This document shows, piece after piece, positions 1 through 9,229 of a DNA stretch of 64,000 nucleotides (its first letter is position 1; each line of letters starts with the position of its first letter). The DNA lies in contig CM055271.1 of assembly GCA_029237695.1 (NCBI GenBank), forward strand, positions 30,936,200 through 31,000,199. The letters are read 5' to 3'. The DNA comes from Conchocele bisecta (taxonomy: Eukaryota; Mollusca; Bivalvia; Lucinida; Thyasiridae). The position numbers and the translations under genes are program-made. The notes beneath the pieces were generated by a model. The model did no database searches, was not told the DNA's origin, and was given only the letters and a program-made list of their open reading frames with translations.

Positions 1-806
1 TTTTGTCTCACCTCTCATACATGTTGGTCCGTGTCTCTTCATATTACTCGCTTTCGTGAATTTCTGCTTGCAATTATCGCAGGCGTAAATTTTAGATAGG
101 TTTTTAAGGTTTTATTTTTATCAGAAATGCGTGATTATTAAACAGTCCTATTGTCATTGGTTTGGTTTATTACCTATTGCCTTATAGTGCGCTGGTACCT
201 TTTTCAACCACCATACATTACATTCAGTGGGTTGATATACTTCTATACCGATTTTAAAAACTCTTCAACCTTTTTCAGATCTGAAAAAGAAATTGGTGAA
301 ACCACATTACTACAGAAATATTGCTTACTAAGTTCTTCTTTCGCCTTTTCTGTACATCTGTCAGGTCTGATCTTTTTATCAAGGTGCATAGCTAGACACC
401 TGAACAGACAAAGATCGTCATTATACTTATCTAAAGAATACATACCTTTTCTATTCCTCAACCATTCTGGAAGTTCTCCTCCTGCTGCTTCTTTGGATTG
501 TAGTCCCAAATCTATTCCCCTACTACCCTGTATTAGCTTTACAAAAACCTCTACCCATCTTACAAACTTCCACTTTGTATTTGGTCTGTCTATTTTATCG
601 GACATTATTCGTGTTTGCTCCTTATCTGACAGCCATTTTTTAACGGTTTTCATTGATGATAGTGGTTCGCTACCACCGAGATTTTTGTGAAATATTATAG
701 TTTTAGGTTTTCCATTTTTAATTTCCTCCATATGTTCTAGCTTGTAAGAATATGAATATCTCAAATAAAAATTGGTTGTTAGATACGGAGCGAGTTTATC
801 GGACAT
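1..806 (-). pseudogene. N-terminal part of a Polinton/virus-type DNA polymerase B, frameshifted, running off the left edge
   Basis: Reading leftward from 806, the first open stretch (806-243) contains WKFVRWVEVFVK, then LPEWLRNRKG and YNDDLCLFRCLAMH. These resemble the N-terminal module of the DNA_pol_B_2 type polymerases that invertebrate mobile elements carry. After the stop at 243, similarity continues in a second frame (about 250-150) and then a third (about 160-1). The third frame ends in a zinc finger, CDNCKQKFTKASNMKRH followed by a Cys, as expected at that point in the family. Exonuclease and palm domains would lie beyond base 1. Two frameshifts make it a probable pseudogene, but sequencing indels cannot be excluded. 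The family assignment is from recalled similarity and not from a search. A homologous polymerase relic lies at 33-35.6 kb. Confidence 0.6.
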
Positions 807-869
807 GCGTTCAGACTCGTTAATGTTAATGTTTTTTACGAAAGGATAATGTAACTACCCGTCTTCCAT

Positions 870-1298
870 TTATACCTTTTCCAATGTTTCATCGTGAGCC
901 CCCAATATTTCTTCACCTTTTTCCACTATCGCGCTAACGATAGATTTTTTCTTATTATTATTTTGGCGTCTAATTTGGGACAAATTATTTGTGCTTGAAG
1001 GTTTGATTACACTAGCCCTTAACCCCGCAATACTTTCTTTTTGAATTCTGTTACCTACTTCCTCCGCTTTGGATATATCTTTAAAGGCTCCTCGTTTGTG
1101 GGCGCGGGTAAACCGCTTCATAAACGCCTCATTCTTTGTGGAGTTTATAAGATTTGTCAACCCCCTAACTCTCAACCGTTTACTATAAGTAATCCCTAGA
1201 GATTCGGCTTCTCTTCTCAAACTTTCGATTTCTGGCGTTATCACATTTTCTGTAATATAACCTATGAAATTTATCTGTTCAATTGGTCTTGAAAACAT
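870..1298 (-). CDS. uncharacterised 142-aa basic protein of the left-edge element
   Basis: This is an intact open frame of 142 codons from ATG at 1298. I do not recognise it. The protein is mixed-charge and basic in the middle (KRFTRAHKRGAFKD, then RRQNNNKKKS) and has an acidic C-terminus. There is no signal peptide, membrane segment or cysteine pair. It lies 63 bp upstream of the polymerase fragment on the same strand. It also lies 51 bp from the start of a zinc-finger gene that reads the other way. This tight, intronless packing is unlike the rest of the window and is what a viral or Polinton-like element would show. Its role is unknown; a DNA-binding or structural protein is possible. Confidence 0.5.
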   Translation of the reverse strand: MFSRPIEQINFIGYITENVITPEIESLRREAESLGITYSKRLRVRGLTNLINSTKNEAFMKRFTRAHKRGAFKDISKAEEVGNRIQKESIAGLRASVIKPSSTNNLSQIRRQNNNKKKSIVSAIVEKGEEILGAHDETLEKV

Positions 1299-1349
1299 TA
1301 TGTTTTTTTCACTTCTAATTGAATATAAACATAAACATATACATATATA
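1299..1349. promoter_or_regulatory. possible bidirectional promoter of the left-edge element
   Basis: These 51 bp separate two divergent start codons and are A/T rich (ataaac repeated, then catatacatatataa before the zinc-finger ATG). A short block including aaaacattatgtttttt overlaps the first ATG and recurs near 1685-1705 outside the coding genes. The string gaatataaac recurs near 1620. The duplicated motifs may be shared promoter elements. This is inference from position and composition only. Confidence 0.3.
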
Positions 1350-1586
1350 ATGGAGTGTGAGACTTGTTGTAAGACGTTTACGCGTAAAGAATATCTACGA
1401 AGGCATCTAGCGAGACGTAGAAAAATTCCTTGTGTCCCCCCGCAATTTCAATGCCCCAGATGCCCTTGTAAATTCATTAGTGCCCAAACTCTTTGTAGAC
1501 ATAAGCAACTACACTGTCAGGTGGCTACAGGTGAACGTGGTAGACTAGAGCTGGTAGAATTAGTTGCTGATCTGCGAAATAAATAA
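1350..1586 (+). CDS. small two-finger C2H2-like zinc-finger protein
   Basis: This intact 78-aa frame is a probable nucleic-acid-binding protein. The first finger has CETCCKTFTRKEYLRRH followed, after eight residues, by Cys instead of His. This is a variant often seen in small zinc-finger proteins of large DNA viruses and Polinton-like elements. The second is classical, Cys-x2-Cys-x12-His-x3-His (CPRCPCKFISAQTLCRH). The tail is short, with no other domain. It is divergent from the 142-aa gene and sits between it and the terminal palindrome at 1779-1840, so it is probably the outermost gene of the element. Zinc-finger assignment is sure. The viral or Polinton origin is inferred from neighbours. 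Confidence 0.6.
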   Translation: MECETCCKTFTRKEYLRRHLARRRKIPCVPPQFQCPRCPCKFISAQTLCRHKQLHCQVATGERGRLELVELVADLRNK

Positions 1587-1778
1587 ATTAGCTATATTGG
1601 AGGAGAAAAATGGGGTGTTGGAATATAAACTATCACTCGTGGGCACATTGAAATAATTATTTTATCATAAATTTACTGTCGGGAAAACATTATGTTTTTT
1701 TTCACGACCAATTTTTCGTGGTTGGTGGGAGACAATTTCCTCGTTAACCAATTTTTGATTTTTCGGGGGTGGTGGGGG

Positions 1779-1840
1779 TAGTATAAAGGGTTATAAATGA
1801 TGCCACCGCAGGTGGTATCATTTTGACTCCCTTTATACTA
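1779..1840. repeat. 62-bp palindrome, probable terminus of the left-edge element
   Basis: The arms begin tagtataaaggg and pair with ccctttatacta. They continue inward to ccacc/ggtgg around a gca loop, with only a few mismatches. Two or three bases after its right end, sequence homologous to a MITE found intact at 16.1-18.2 kb begins. The palindrome therefore ends at or near an insertion boundary. Polinton termini conventionally start with AG, which agrees with agtataaaggg. It could instead be an independent foldback element. Confidence 0.55.
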
Positions 1841-1842
1841 CT

Positions 1843-1975
1843 AATCACTATTTGACCAAATTTCACGAAATAAAAAGAAGGCTCATTCTTAAATTTTGAC
1901 AACATTTAGTTTTATCGAAAAAAATGCATTGTTTTTATAGCCGTAACATGTGGGCAGGTTTCGTGAAACAGACAG
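1843..1975. mobile_element. right-hand fragment of a TA-flanked MITE
   Basis: This stretch matches the right part of the element at 16095-18227, minus the Tc1 inside it. It shares aaatttcacgaaataaaa and ends in gggcaggtttcgtgaaac, then gacag and a TA. The left half is missing, replaced by the element ending at 1840. Confidence 0.75.
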
Positions 1976-2320
1976 TAGTCCCTACATTTTGTGCAGCTCA
2001 GTTCTTTATTTTGCAAAAGGAATATAGCATAATGCGACGACATGTGTAGGTTACGTAGTATCTTCATTTAATGCAATGTTCCAACATCAATTTTGTCAGC
2101 TGCCCAAGCTTTTCAACCTACATACAGTATTTGCAAAAGTTGGCATTATTGTGAAAAAGGTTGAGAGGGTTAAGTTGAAGTTGTTCACGATTCCATCAAA
2201 GATTCACACAAAGTGTATTTTCACCTACACAGTCCATTCATCATGTGGCGGCCATCTTGGATTTTACCGAAAGCAAATGCCGTAAAACACAAGAAAGTGC
2301 TCGAAAATAGGACAACCCCC

Positions 2321-2417
2321 TAGTTGCGAACGGTAACTCTTACAATTACTCCCGTACCGTCCGTAGCTAGCTACGGACGGGCACGGAAGTAGATTGCAAG
2401 AGTTACCTTCGCAACTA
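2321..2417. mobile_element. 97-bp near-perfect palindrome (TAGTTGCGAA family)
   Basis: The two 48-bp arms meet at agctagct. The ends are tagttgcgaa and ttcgcaacta. The flanks are gacaaccccc on the left and gacacccccc on the right, an imperfect 10-bp duplication. A second member with the same ends is at 62200-62263. The length of the duplication suggests a Mutator-like MITE. Confidence 0.65.
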
Positions 2418-2658
2418 GACACCCCCCCCCATTCCCAAATGTTGGATCCGCCCCTGATATATACCAAATTTTTGTACCAAATTTGACCACCACATTGTAC
2501 GCCATCTTGAATTTTGTGAAATGCGAAAGTCTAATTCTGTTGATTCAGATTCAGGACACATTTGGATGGCATAATATATGGAGTAACAAAACGTAAGAAG
2601 TTCAACAATGCAAGGTTGTGCAGTTTTTAGAGGTCCCACGTCCTGACTAACGACCAAA

Positions 2659-2877
2659 CTGGTCTGTGACTGGGGAAATAGGGCAGACTACTAGTATGCC
2701 ATTTCCGACCAGATCAGTGTCTGAACGTTTTGCAATTCCGTCAGATAATAAACAATAGACATGCTTCGAACATAATACATGTATATGGATCTGCGTGAAT
2801 AAGCTAGCAGACCAGGAGCAACACTGTAGACTGGCTACACTGGTCATAACCAGAATTTCTCTAATCACAGTCACATA
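2659..2877. mobile_element. diverged copy of the CTGTGACTGG MITE family
   Basis: The left end reads ctgtgactggggaaat and the right end attacacagtcacata-like (ctaatcacagtcacata). This is an old inverted-repeat copy of the family better preserved at 5446, 10671, 12168 and 14783. Confidence 0.4.
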
Positions 2878-2928
2878 CCCTGTCCGCTAATCATACTGCC
2901 TCCAAATGTTCTCATCAAATAATACACA

Positions 2929-3453
2929 TCACTCCTGATCCGAGTGGTATTCCTTACTCGCATATTCACCGTGATAATCGCCATACCCTTGGTGACTCTG
3001 ATGGTCACCATGACTGAGATATTCCCCGTGGTTCTTCTGCTCGTGATATTCGGCGCGATGTTCCGCATGACCTCCGTGACCTTGATGATCACCATGACTC
3101 AGATACTCCCCATAATTCTTCTGCTCATGGTATTCCGCCTGGCGTTCTTCATGACCTGCGTGACCTTGATAATCTGTTTGACCTGCGTGACCTTGGTGTT
3201 CTGCATGACCTGCGTGACCTTGGTGTTCTGCATGACCTGCGTGACCTTGGTGTTCTGCATGACCTTGATGATCTATATGACCTGCGTGACCTTGGTGTTC
3301 TGCATGACCTTGATAATCTGTATGACCTGCGTGACCTTCAGGATCTGTATGACCTCCCTGGTATCCATGGTTACCACCATGATATTGCAGATGACCTTGA
3401 TCCTGCTCGCTGGAACAAACACATTGAATGGTTAGTGACAGTGTTATGATCAA
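2929..3453 (-). CDS. secreted histidine-rich repeat protein
   Basis: This is a 174-aa frame. It starts with a short hydrophobic stretch (MIITLSLTIQCVCS) that could be a signal peptide. His-rich repeats follow: a 9-residue unit built from GHAGHAEHQ repeated about six times with variants, then a longer unit (AEYHEQKN, GEYLSHGDHQ) present twice. The underlying DNA repeat is 27 bp. A splice-acceptor-like tgtttgttccag ends at about 3413, so the true first exon and signal peptide could lie further upstream. Such proteins in molluscs often bind metal ions and act in shell, byssus or haemolymph; that role is inferred from composition. A second Gly/His-rich gene lies 3 kb downstream on the same strand. 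Confidence 0.55.
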   Translation of the reverse strand: MIITLSLTIQCVCSSEQDQGHLQYHGGNHGYQGGHTDPEGHAGHTDYQGHAEHQGHAGHIDHQGHAEHQGHAGHAEHQGHAGHAEHQGHAGQTDYQGHAGHEERQAEYHEQKNYGEYLSHGDHQGHGGHAEHRAEYHEQKNHGEYLSHGDHQSHQGYGDYHGEYASKEYHSDQE

Positions 3454-4047
3454 TGATGTTCATGTCAATATTGAAGGTTTTGGTTTCTCTGTTTAGATGC
3501 ATAAGCTGATCAACATATTCACTGTTAATTAGGTCACTATCTGACAACACCATATGTATTGCATTTGCGAGTAGTATAAACCCAGACCTAGCCTGCGTAT
3601 CCTTGCAGTCAAGTCAGGGCACACCGTTTTCGCAATTTAGTGAGCTGAACATCAAATAATACTAATGTTAATGATTTTGACCTCACTTTAAACATCTAAA
3701 ATGAAACACAGCCGGCTTTGCCAGATCGTGGCCCATGATATTAATGATGGTCACATATAACACATTCTGTGTTGACAGTAGATAAGGACAACTACTTGAG
3801 CTATGGTTGGCCCCCGTTTACCATCACTATTAATTATACGGGGACTTCATCTGAATGAAAGAAACCCATAGCAGTAGTATTCAGACCCCATTTGGTACCA
3901 AATAAGCATACCAATAGAAGGGGTGCAGTCTAATTAGTATATAATACACGGGGTATTTCTACTGACTGGGTTAATTTCCATTAACAACAAATGTGATTAA
4001 GTTTAACAATGGATATTTCATTGAGGGAATGGTGAACAGTGCATCTG
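3454..4047. other. no recognisable feature
   Basis: This is A/T-rich unique-looking DNA. I see no gene, tandem repeat or inverted repeat that I can support. It may hold an upstream exon or promoter of the minus-strand gene ending at 2929. Confidence 0.3.
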
Positions 4048-4092
4048 GATCTACATTGGTAGCAAAACCAATTTCTCCAGTCACAGCCACAT
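4048..4092. mobile_element. end fragment of the CTGTGACTGG MITE family
   Basis: The stretch aatttctccagtcacagcc matches the right terminus of the MITEs at 5446 and 14783. The body is largely absent. Confidence 0.45.
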
Positions 4093-4232
4093 TTGATAGA
4101 CAATGTGTAGCGGAACTATTTCCCCATAAACTTTATGTTTAGAACCCAATATAAAGCAGCTCAATCCTCTTGATACTCTATGTCCTCTAGCAATGACACA
4201 CCTGGTCCAAGTAATCACACAGGCAACATGGA

Positions 4233-4580
4233 CAATGGAATGGAATGGTGCTTAACAGCTCATCAACACAAAAGAGTATCATTTAGGGCCAAGCAATGTA
4301 GATGAAGAATAAAAATAGCAAAATAGTATGTTAGATGTGGTAGGCAATCAGATGATTAGTGTAGCAATACAAATATGATGAGCAAAATAAATGAGTAACA
4401 TGTATACAATGATAAAAGTATAGAAATGATAAACATATATACAATGATAAAATAAAATTTTCCGATACAAGCTGGTTTCATCCCGGCGTACATGTCTGTA
4501 GCCAGGAGTCCATTCGCCCAGAGTCGGTTCACAGCATGAACTTTATTCTCTGTGAGCAGATCCCACCGGGTCTCCAACAT
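4233..4580 (-). mobile_element. I-like LINE, 3'-end fragment with internal deletion
   Basis: It begins with the (AATGG)n tail and the conserved 3' untranslated region (ggtgcttaac, catcaacacaaaagag). It then jumps from the final coding bases (gatacaagctggtttcat) to a block about 270 bp further upstream in the element (cccggcgtacatgtctgtag). This is a deleted, 5'-truncated copy on the minus strand. Confidence 0.85.
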
Positions 4581-5445
4581 GAACAAACTTTAGTTTGTAC
4601 CAAACGTGAACAATACCAACATTTATATTCCGCAAACTAACTTGGCGACAGTATACAATGTAGTATTATATAGCAGAATATTTACACCTCTAAATTCATA
4701 ATGCAAACGCCCATTTAACGTATACATGTGATTGCGTTTACATCTCAATACAATGCATTAATTAAATCCACGTGACATCGCGCGACGTTGTTTGGTTAAA
4801 GTTCGTTTGACGTCAATAATTTCCACGACGTTGTCAATAATGGCACGCTATTGACTGCCAACGTCGCTGTTCGAGAAATTGCGACAAAATGACGTGAAGC
4901 AATATTATTCTTCATTTTAACGCCATATTTGGTTATTTACATTTTTGAAACTATCAGAAAATGCAGTGTAAATATAAGTAATAAAACCATGGCCTGTTGC
5001 GTTTACTGTGGTGTAAAATACAATTTGGTCTGTTATGTCACCCCAGTAAATGCAACAGCCAGTCGTTTTATTCCTTAAATATATGTAGTGCTTGTTAAAT
5101 TATTGCAGAAAACCCATAAACCTGCCCGGGAAACGGAGTGCAGCTGGGACTGAAGGTCGTATCCAATCTAAGCATGAACCAGGGCCTACAAATCACACCG
5201 TCTGATTCTGATAGATGTTCCGCCATCGGACTACCCATATTTTGCTAGGGAGAAGTTGTTTCTAATAACTTTGACGAACGTTCGTGGTTCAACATCATAC
5301 AAATACTGGTGATGTAGCTCCTAGTAAACACCGTATCGGATGAATGCCAATTTATCTTAGGGATGAGGTAAAGCCCGAAATCACAAAATTGTCCAAACTA
5401 CGCGCCCTCAATGGAGATCGCCAATAGCATTGGGAAATAAAAATG
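4581..5445. other. no gene; one imperfect palindrome at about 4980-5073
   Basis: I see no coding signal. Around 4980-5073, ggcctgttgcgtttactgtg pairs imperfectly with cagtaaatgcaacagcc, suggesting an old foldback element. The rest is plain A/T-rich sequence. Confidence 0.35.
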
Positions 5446-5668
5446 TGGCTGTAACTGGAGAAATGGGGCTTATAGGTTTTGCGAACCGTGTAGATCCGCA
5501 CAGTCTGATCAGGATCTGCCCTGTTCGACATTTCATCAGTGAAACACCCGCCATGCTTAGAACTGGCAATATAGATCGTTATCAGGCTACAGGAGCCTGC
5601 CGATCAGGAACAACTCCGGTCACAAATCCCATAAGCCTCATTTCTCCAGTCACAGCCACAAATGAGGG
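5446..5668. mobile_element. ~220-bp MITE, CTGTGACTGG family
   Basis: The ends are ggctgtaactggagaaatgg and ccatttctccagtcacagcc-like in inverted orientation. An internal shorter inverted pair is gtagatccgcacag / ctgatcaggatctgcc. Family members at 10671-10888, 12168-12388 and 14783-15014 have the same ends and length. Confidence 0.75.
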
Positions 5669-5718
5669 GTCCACATGTTTCTAAGTTGACTTCCGGAAGG
5701 TACAATTACGAATGATGC

Positions 5719-5945
5719 CCACCTGGCATAGATGAGACAGTGGATACATTGGCCTCATTGCAATATTTCTCAACACTTGAACTGGCTATTTGGCAGATTG
5801 ACCTAGATGAACTATACCGTAAGAAATCATTATTTGTATATCAGCAACGGCGGCTAATATGAGTTTATGGTGATGCCATTTGTATTATCTGGGGCGCCAA
5901 GTACATTCAACCGCTTAATGAAAGCAACACCGGCTGTATTACTGT
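5719..5945 (+). pseudogene. Ty3/Gypsy reverse transcriptase relic
   Basis: Translation gives an RT core, IDETVDTLASLQYFSTLEL, then WQIDLDE. After a frameshift near 5850 it continues with FMVMPFVLSGAPSTFNRLM. This matches the Gypsy RT order: the FSTLDL block, then the MPFGL..AP.TFQ block. The catalytic YVDD region is not present downstream. It is a short degenerate fragment with no flanking integrase or LTR that I can see. Confidence 0.7.
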
Positions 5946-6359
5946 GTGGGGGGAAGGGTCCTCATTATTTGAGCGATGCCATTGTTTATAGTAAACCGTT
6001 TAGCAATCAAATAAAGGCTATCTCTCACATTGATATTTGAGATATTTAGACATGCAATATGAAGGTCAATTTCTACAGGTGTCCTGTATTGAGTAATTTG
6101 GGATCTGAGAAAGGTGTCAAAAGTGATCCGTGGAACGTTACAGCCGTACATAAATAGTCTAGAATATGTGACGTCCACGAAATTGTTACATTTGTTTGCA
6201 TAGCAACATACTACCGGAAATTTCGCAAAGGTAGCCACGCAGTAAATAAATTACCTTATAAACAATAATTTGGCTACTTGAACATTACAACACATTTAAT
6301 GAACTAACGAGACACAGTTGCCTCCTTGTACCGGCCGAAGCGTATTAGAAACATATTAC
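5946..6359. other. no recognisable feature; downstream flank of the Gly/His-rich gene
   Basis: I see no supported coding region or repeat. It includes the 3' flank of the minus-strand gene ending at 6360. I found no convincing polyadenylation signal on that strand. Confidence 0.3.
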
Positions 6360-8459
6360 TTACATGTGTACTGTGGTATGTCCACCACCATGCCCGCCCG
6401 ATGGCACAGCCCCATGTCCGCCGCCATGTCCACCCGATGGCACAGCCCCGTGTCCACCGCCATGTCCGCCCGATGGCACAGCCCCATGTCCGCCGCCATG
6501 TCCGCCCGATGGCACAGCCCCGTGTCCACCAGAGTCGTAGCCGTTGTCATTATAATCGGTTGAAGCCACATGACCGCCGCCGTGTCCGCCCGATGGCACA
6601 GTCCCATGTCCACCCGATGACACAGGCCCGTGTCCACCGCCATGTCCACCCGATGGCACAGCCCCATGTCCACCCGATTTTACAGCCCCATGTCCACCCG
6701 ATGGCACAGCCCCGTGTCCGCCGCCATGTCCACCTGATGGCACAGCCCCGTGTCCGCCGCCGTGTCCGCCCGATGGCACAGCCCCGTGTCCACCAGAGTC
6801 GTAGCCGTTGTCATTATAATCGGTTGAAGCCACATGACCGCCGCCGTGTCCGCCCGATGGCACAGTCCCATGTCCACCCGATGGCACAGCCCCGTATCCA
6901 CCGTCATGTCCACCCGATGGCGCAGCCCCATATTCACCGCCATGTCCACCCGATGGCGCAGCCCCATATTCACCGCCATGTCCACCCGATGGCACAGCCC
7001 CATGTCCACTGCCATGTCCACCCGATGGCGCAGCCCCATATTCACCGCCATGTCCACCCGATGGCACAGCCCCATGTCCGCCGCCATGTCCGCCCGATGG
7101 CACAGCCCCGTGTCCACCAGAGTCGTAGCCGTTGTCATTATAATCGGTTGAAGCCACATGACCGCCGCCGTGTCCGCCCGATGGCACAGTCCCATGTCCA
7201 CCCGATGGCACAGCCCCGTATCCACCGTCATGTCCACCCGATGGCGCAGCCCCATATTCACCGCCATGTCCACCCGATGGCGCAGCCCCATATTCACCGC
7301 CATGTCCACCCGATGGCACATCCCCATGTCCACCGCCATTTCCACCCGATGGTACAGCCCCATGTCCACTGCCATGTCCACCCGATGGCACAGCCCCGTG
7401 TCCACCGCCATGTCCACCCGATGGCACATCCCCATGTCCACCGCCATTTCCACCCGATGGTACAGCCCCATGTCCACTGCCATGTCCACCCGATGGCACA
7501 GCCCCGTGTCCACCGCCATGTCCACCCGATGGCACAGCCCCATGTCCACCGCCATTTCCACCCGATGGCACAGCCCCATGTCCACCCGATGGTACAGCCC
7601 CATGTCCACTGCCATGTCCACCCGATGGCACAGCCCCGTGTCCACCGCCATTTCCACCCGATGGTACAGCCCCATGTCCACTGCCATGTCCACCCGATGG
7701 CACAGCCCCGTGTCCACCGCCATATACGCCCGATGGCACAGCCCCATGTCCGCCGCCATGTCCACCCGATGGCACAGCCTCGTGTCCACCGCCATGTCCA
7801 CCCGATGGCACAGTCCCATGTTCACCCGATGGCACAGCCCCGTGTCCACCGCCATGTCCACCCGATGACACAGCCCCATGTCCACCGCCATTTCCACCCG
7901 ATGGCACAGCCCCATGTCCACCCGATGGCATAGCCCCGTGTCCACCGCCATGTCCACCCGATGGCACAGCCCCATGTCCACCGCCATTTCCACCCGATGG
8001 TACAGCCCCATGTCCTCCCGATGGCACAGCCCCGTATCCACCGCCATGTCCACCCGATGGCACAGCCCCATGTCCACCGCCATGTCCACCCGATGGTATA
8101 GCCCCATGTCCGCCGCCGTGTCCACTCGATTGCGCAGACCCGTGTCCACGAGCATCGTAGCCGTTGTCATTGTTGTCTCTGAACCTCCAAGCGTGTCCGC
8201 CGCCATGACCGCCGCCATGTCCGCCAGCCGCAGGCTTACCCCCGTGACCACCGCCATGTTCCCAAGTTGGCTTCGGGTCATAACTGTTATCATTGTAGTG
8301 TGTTGGACCTCCGCCATGTCCGCCTCCATGCCCTCCACCTGCTGGACGACCCCCGTGCCCGCCGCCATGTCCACCTTGCCTACGGCCGATTGATCCTCCG
8401 TCACAGCGACTAAGGTACGCCATCAGCGACATCACGAGCATAAGTTGGTTTGCTTTCAT
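6360..8459 (-). CDS. secreted glycine/histidine-rich tandem-repeat protein
   Basis: The start chosen is the ATG at 8459, which opens with a clear signal peptide (MKANQLMLVMSLMAYLSRC). An upstream in-frame ATG at 8495 lacks such a start. The mature protein of roughly 680 residues is almost entirely Gly, His, Ala, Val, Pro and Ser. The core unit is 12 residues, HGGGHGAVPSGG (36 bp), in about 40 variants. A higher-order block with a Tyr/Asp/Asn insert (DYNDNGYDSGG) recurs three times. An N-terminal part rich in GGHGG also carries YNDNSYD. Regular His spacing suggests metal binding and pH-dependent assembly, as in shell-matrix or byssal proteins (inference). The region is GC-rich against an AT-rich background. 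The opposite strand is also open for long stretches, as a consequence of the 3n repeat. Confidence 0.75.
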   Translation of the reverse strand: MKANQLMLVMSLMAYLSRCDGGSIGRRQGGHGGGHGGRPAGGGHGGGHGGGPTHYNDNSYDPKPTWEHGGGHGGKPAAGGHGGGHGGGHAWRFRDNNDNGYDARGHGSAQSSGHGGGHGAIPSGGHGGGHGAVPSGGHGGGYGAVPSGGHGAVPSGGNGGGHGAVPSGGHGGGHGAMPSGGHGAVPSGGNGGGHGAVSSGGHGGGHGAVPSGEHGTVPSGGHGGGHEAVPSGGHGGGHGAVPSGVYGGGHGAVPSGGHGSGHGAVPSGGNGGGHGAVPSGGHGSGHGAVPSGGHGAVPSGGNGGGHGAVPSGGHGGGHGAVPSGGHGSGHGAVPSGGNGGGHGDVPSGGHGGGHGAVPSGGHGSGHGAVPSGGNGGGHGDVPSGGHGGEYGAAPSGGHGGEYGAAPSGGHDGGYGAVPSGGHGTVPSGGHGGGHVASTDYNDNGYDSGGHGAVPSGGHGGGHGAVPSGGHGGEYGAAPSGGHGSGHGAVPSGGHGGEYGAAPSGGHGGEYGAAPSGGHDGGYGAVPSGGHGTVPSGGHGGGHVASTDYNDNGYDSGGHGAVPSGGHGGGHGAVPSGGHGGGHGAVPSGGHGAVKSGGHGAVPSGGHGGGHGPVSSGGHGTVPSGGHGGGHVASTDYNDNGYDSGGHGAVPSGGHGGGHGAVPSGGHGGGHGAVPSGGHGGGHGAVPSGGHGGGHTTVHM
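6380..8110. repeat. 36-bp coding minisatellite inside the Gly/His-rich gene
   Basis: Tandem variants of gatggcacagccccatgtcc alternate with ccaccgccatgtccaccc. Units are mostly 36 bp with some 24-bp forms. A longer segment containing gtcgttgtcattataatcgg-like sequence (at about 6530-6565, 6795-6830 and 7122-7155) marks three higher-order duplications. Confidence 0.85.
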
Positions 8460-8862
8460 CTTTGGTGATATTCTATTATGGGTCGTTATTCGCAAAGGGA
8501 CTGTTGATAGCTGTAATGTAACAAATAAACAGTTCGGTGAAAATAGTAGCCGAATACTTATTTACAAGGACTACATAAAGGATGTCACTGATTTTTATAT
8601 TCGTGACTGTTACTTGTAAATGACAAAAATAGGGGAATATCGTCGGGGATCCACATTGCAAAGATGTTTATGCATCAACATAATGTAAAGAATAAACATA
8701 TAAAGATATTACGAAGCGTGTCATGCATGCAAACGTTTATACAAACAAACATATGGATCCTACATTAAAACATGTTAAAACATCAAACTCGTAAAATCAA
8801 CAGAAAGTATAATCAGAAGAGCGGTATACTAGCAAATCAAGCAAAATGACAATGAACAGTAT
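8460..8862. other. upstream flank of the Gly/His-rich gene
   Basis: I see no coding signal. The region should contain the promoter of the minus-strand gene starting at 8459, but I cannot point to a convincing TATA box. Confidence 0.3.
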
Positions 8863-8991
8863 ACAGTTATTTCATGGTCATTCGAGAACAGTCAAAACAG
8901 CATTAGGCCTTGGGGCAATAGTGCCTCGGGTCGTCCACAGCATCTCGGGGCAATATGTTTTGACTTCCCCGAATTACCATGAAATAACTGT
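8863..8991. mobile_element. 129-bp foldback element
   Basis: The ends acagttatttcatggt and accatgaaataactgt are exact inverted repeats. Inner arms (gtcaaaacag / tgttttgac and the ggggcaat blocks) also pair partly. Confidence 0.65.
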
Positions 8992-9130
8992 TTTATTACT
9001 CAACCGTAAGTGTATTATGTGACACAATGAACGTAAATTTGGCGGGGCGTGTCGTCAGTTCAATGTTATGACGTAATCTTCGACAAAAATCATGACGTCA
9101 AGAGTTTCGGGTGGTGAAAATAGTTTTTAT

Positions 9131-9229
9131 TATTCCACAGGCACGCGGAACTATTGCACAGGCACGCGGAACTATTGCCCAGACACGCGGAACTATTGCC
9201 CACAATCGCGGAACTATTGCACAGGTCAA
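9131..9229. repeat. ~21-bp tandem repeat, about four copies
   Basis: Four successive units share cacgcggaactattgc with small changes. Confidence 0.8.

Noticed and set aside
2944..3435. 163-codon plus-strand frame of hydrophobic repeats
   Set aside because: It is the antisense of the His-rich repeat gene and is explained by the 27-bp unit.
6326..7933. 535-codon open frame on the plus strand rich in His, Pro, Arg and Met
   Set aside because: It is the complement of the Gly/His-rich gene. The 36-bp repeat keeps several frames open, and there is no signal peptide on this strand.
9131..9229. CRISPR-like array
   Set aside because: The 21-bp units are directly adjacent without spacers, and the genome is eukaryotic.
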